Assembly (NCBI GenBank): GCA_021809305.1
Contig: JAKBAF010000108.1
Span: forward strand, 1 to 5,282
DNA length: 5,282 nt
Direction of reading: 5' to 3'
Source of the DNA: a bacterium
GTDB lineage: Bacteria > Chlamydiota > Chlamydiia > Chlamydiales > JAFEGQ01
The notes under the pieces are model-generated. The model worked only from the letters and a program-made list of their open reading frames with translations. It made no database searches and was not told the origin of the DNA. The position numbers were made by a program, and so were the translations under genes. This document shows, piece by piece, positions 4,431 through 5,282 of this stretch; positions within the stretch are counted from its first letter, which is position 1, and the number at the start of each line of letters is the position of its first letter.

Positions 4431-5282
4431 CCTGACTCCCTGGGAAGCATATCTCGAGGCGGAATGGGTTGAAGATGGGGATCAACCTTGGGATCGCCAA
4501 GCAGGAGGGTAAGGTGCTCCTCCAACTCAGGGGTGATGATATGCTCCATCTCTTCTGCGCTCCTGTGGACCCTCTCTGTACCAACCCCTAAGTGGTCGAC
4601 AAGGTAGACCTCCCAGAGACGGTGGAGCCTCACAATTCTGACCGCCTTCCACCACCCATCAGAGGTAAGTCGATACCCCCCTCGCTCCTTTGAGAGCCAT
4701 CCTTGCCGCCTTAGGGAATAGAGAGCAAGGATCAGGGGGATCCTCCCAATTGAATTCACACGCTTAAGTGATGCTTGCGAGGCGCACCCACCCTCCCCCG
4801 CTCTCCAGATGGTCTTTAGGATATTCTCCTGAGCGCAATGAAAGCGGAAAAAAAAGATTCGAATCCGCCGCAAAACAAGACCGCGCTCAGGTGCAAAAAG
4901 AAGAGACAAAAGACATAGAAAAGCGGCGACAAGAACAATCATTGGGCCCATCGGAAGAGAGAAGGATCGATCGGGAAAACGCGCAGCGAGTGTAGCACCT
5001 CCATAGATTGAGAGTGCGTTGCCAAGAAAAGCACTCACAACCCCAAACAACCCAGAGAGCGGTAGGAGATAGCTGAGACGTGAGGTAAACTGGCGAGCAG
5101 CAGCAGGTGGCGCAATCAGCATAGCAGACATTAGAACGACACCGACCGTTCGAATTCCCATGAGTACTGCAACAACGATAAGAATAAAGATAAGAAGGTC
5201 CCAACTTTTTGCACGCAGCCCCTGACTAATAGCAAGAGAGCGATCAAAAAAACACGCCTGAAGCTCCTTATAGGAGAGAAGC
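4427..5282 (-). CDS. ytgC: Metal ABC permease fused to a DtxR/MntR-type repressor (YtgCR-like), 3' part
   Basis: Partial: the frame is open through the right edge, so the ATG at 5159-5161 is internal. The visible 284 residues begin LLSYKELQACFFDRSLAISQ. Residues are numbered here from that ATG. The first part is an ABC-3 permease end (VGVVLMSAMLIAPPAAARQF at 6-25, further hydrophobic segments near 31-52 and 71-90). A basic linker (about 91-107) follows, then a cytoplasmic DtxR-family domain (about 108-244). This has a winged-helix part (ENILKTIW...RRQGWL...GGYRLT) and a metal-binding/dimerisation part (RLHRLWEVYLVDHLG, VHRSAEEMEHI, LLGDPKVDPHLQPIP). H180, E184, H199, E203, E206 and H207 match DtxR ligand positions H79, E83, H98, C102, E105 and H106. 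No SH3-like third domain is present. In C. trachomatis the same fusion is cleaved to release YtgR, an iron-dependent repressor of the ytg operon. It overlaps ytgD by 4 bp. About 165 N-terminal residues are probably missing, judging from the roughly 450-aa chlamydial protein. Confidence 0.92.
   Translation of the reverse strand, partial: LLSYKELQACFFDRSLAISQGLRAKSWDLLIFILIVVAVLMGIRTVGVVLMSAMLIAPPAAARQFTSRLSYLLPLSGLFGVVSAFLGNALSIYGGATLAARFPDRSFSLPMGPMIVLVAAFLCLLSLLFAPERGLVLRRIRIFFFRFHCAQENILKTIWRAGEGGCASQASLKRVNSIGRIPLILALYSLRRQGWLSKERGGYRLTSDGWWKAVRIVRLHRLWEVYLVDHLGVGTERVHRSAEEMEHIITPELEEHLTLLLGDPKVDPHLQPIPPRDMLPRESG

Noticed and set aside
4427..5161. Treating the ATG at 5159-5161 as the start of a 244-aa gene
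   Set aside because: The same frame is open for 40 further codons to the window edge and reads as permease sequence (a hydrophobic segment LLIFILIVVAVLM directly before the Met), so this Met is internal.
4768..5204. Plus-strand 75-aa and minus-strand 105-aa frames within ytgC
   Set aside because: They lie in other frames of a clear permease-DtxR coding region and have low-complexity or cysteine-rich products with no recognisable family.

Overview
The window looks chromosomal and comes from a member of the Chlamydiota, probably an environmental or 'Chlamydia-like' lineage and not a Chlamydiaceae pathogen. The evidence is gene content and arrangement. On the minus strand at the right edge, a metal-ABC permease is fused to a C-terminal DtxR/MntR-type regulator (YtgCR architecture) and is followed by YtgD and then a long chlamydial-type RseP. 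At the left edge, sucC and a short FtsY diverge, which is the chlamydial sucC/ftsY arrangement. Base composition is mixed (three 60-base lines counted by hand gave 48-57% GC), which seems high for this phylum.

Layout, left to right. (1) 1-80, minus: the first 26 codons of sucC (succinyl-CoA ligase beta subunit), running off the left edge. (2) 81-191: a 111-bp divergent intergenic region that must hold the promoters of sucC and ftsY. (3) 192-1115, plus: ftsY, the SRP receptor GTPase, starting at GTG. (4) 1116-1363: a 248-bp convergent gap almost filled by two inverted copies of a GC-rich double-hairpin repeat, with a 12-bp-arm palindrome between them. (5) 1364-3295, minus: rseP/yaeL site-2 protease, 643 aa, with HELGH and LDGG zinc-site motifs and three PDZ-like segments. 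(6) 3296-3431: a gap holding a good sigma70-type promoter and a ribosome binding site for rseP. (7) 3432-4430, minus: ytgD permease. (8) 4427-5282, minus: the 3' part of ytgC(R), overlapping ytgD by 4 bp (ATGA) and open at the right edge.

How the genes work together: YtgC and YtgD would form the membrane channel of an iron/manganese ABC importer whose binding protein and ATPase (ytgA, ytgB) should lie beyond the right edge. The DtxR-like tail of YtgC would be the operon's own metal sensor. FtsY delivers inner-membrane proteins such as these to the translocon. RseP is an intramembrane protease with its own promoter. In Chlamydia, as I recall it, dxr lies between ytgD and rseP and the sucC/ftsY block is elsewhere on the chromosome. 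Here dxr is absent from that position and the two blocks abut, with the inverted repeat pair exactly at the junction.

I see no mobile-element transposase, CRISPR array, tRNA or rRNA. The least explained element is the repeat/palindrome structure at 1120-1357.
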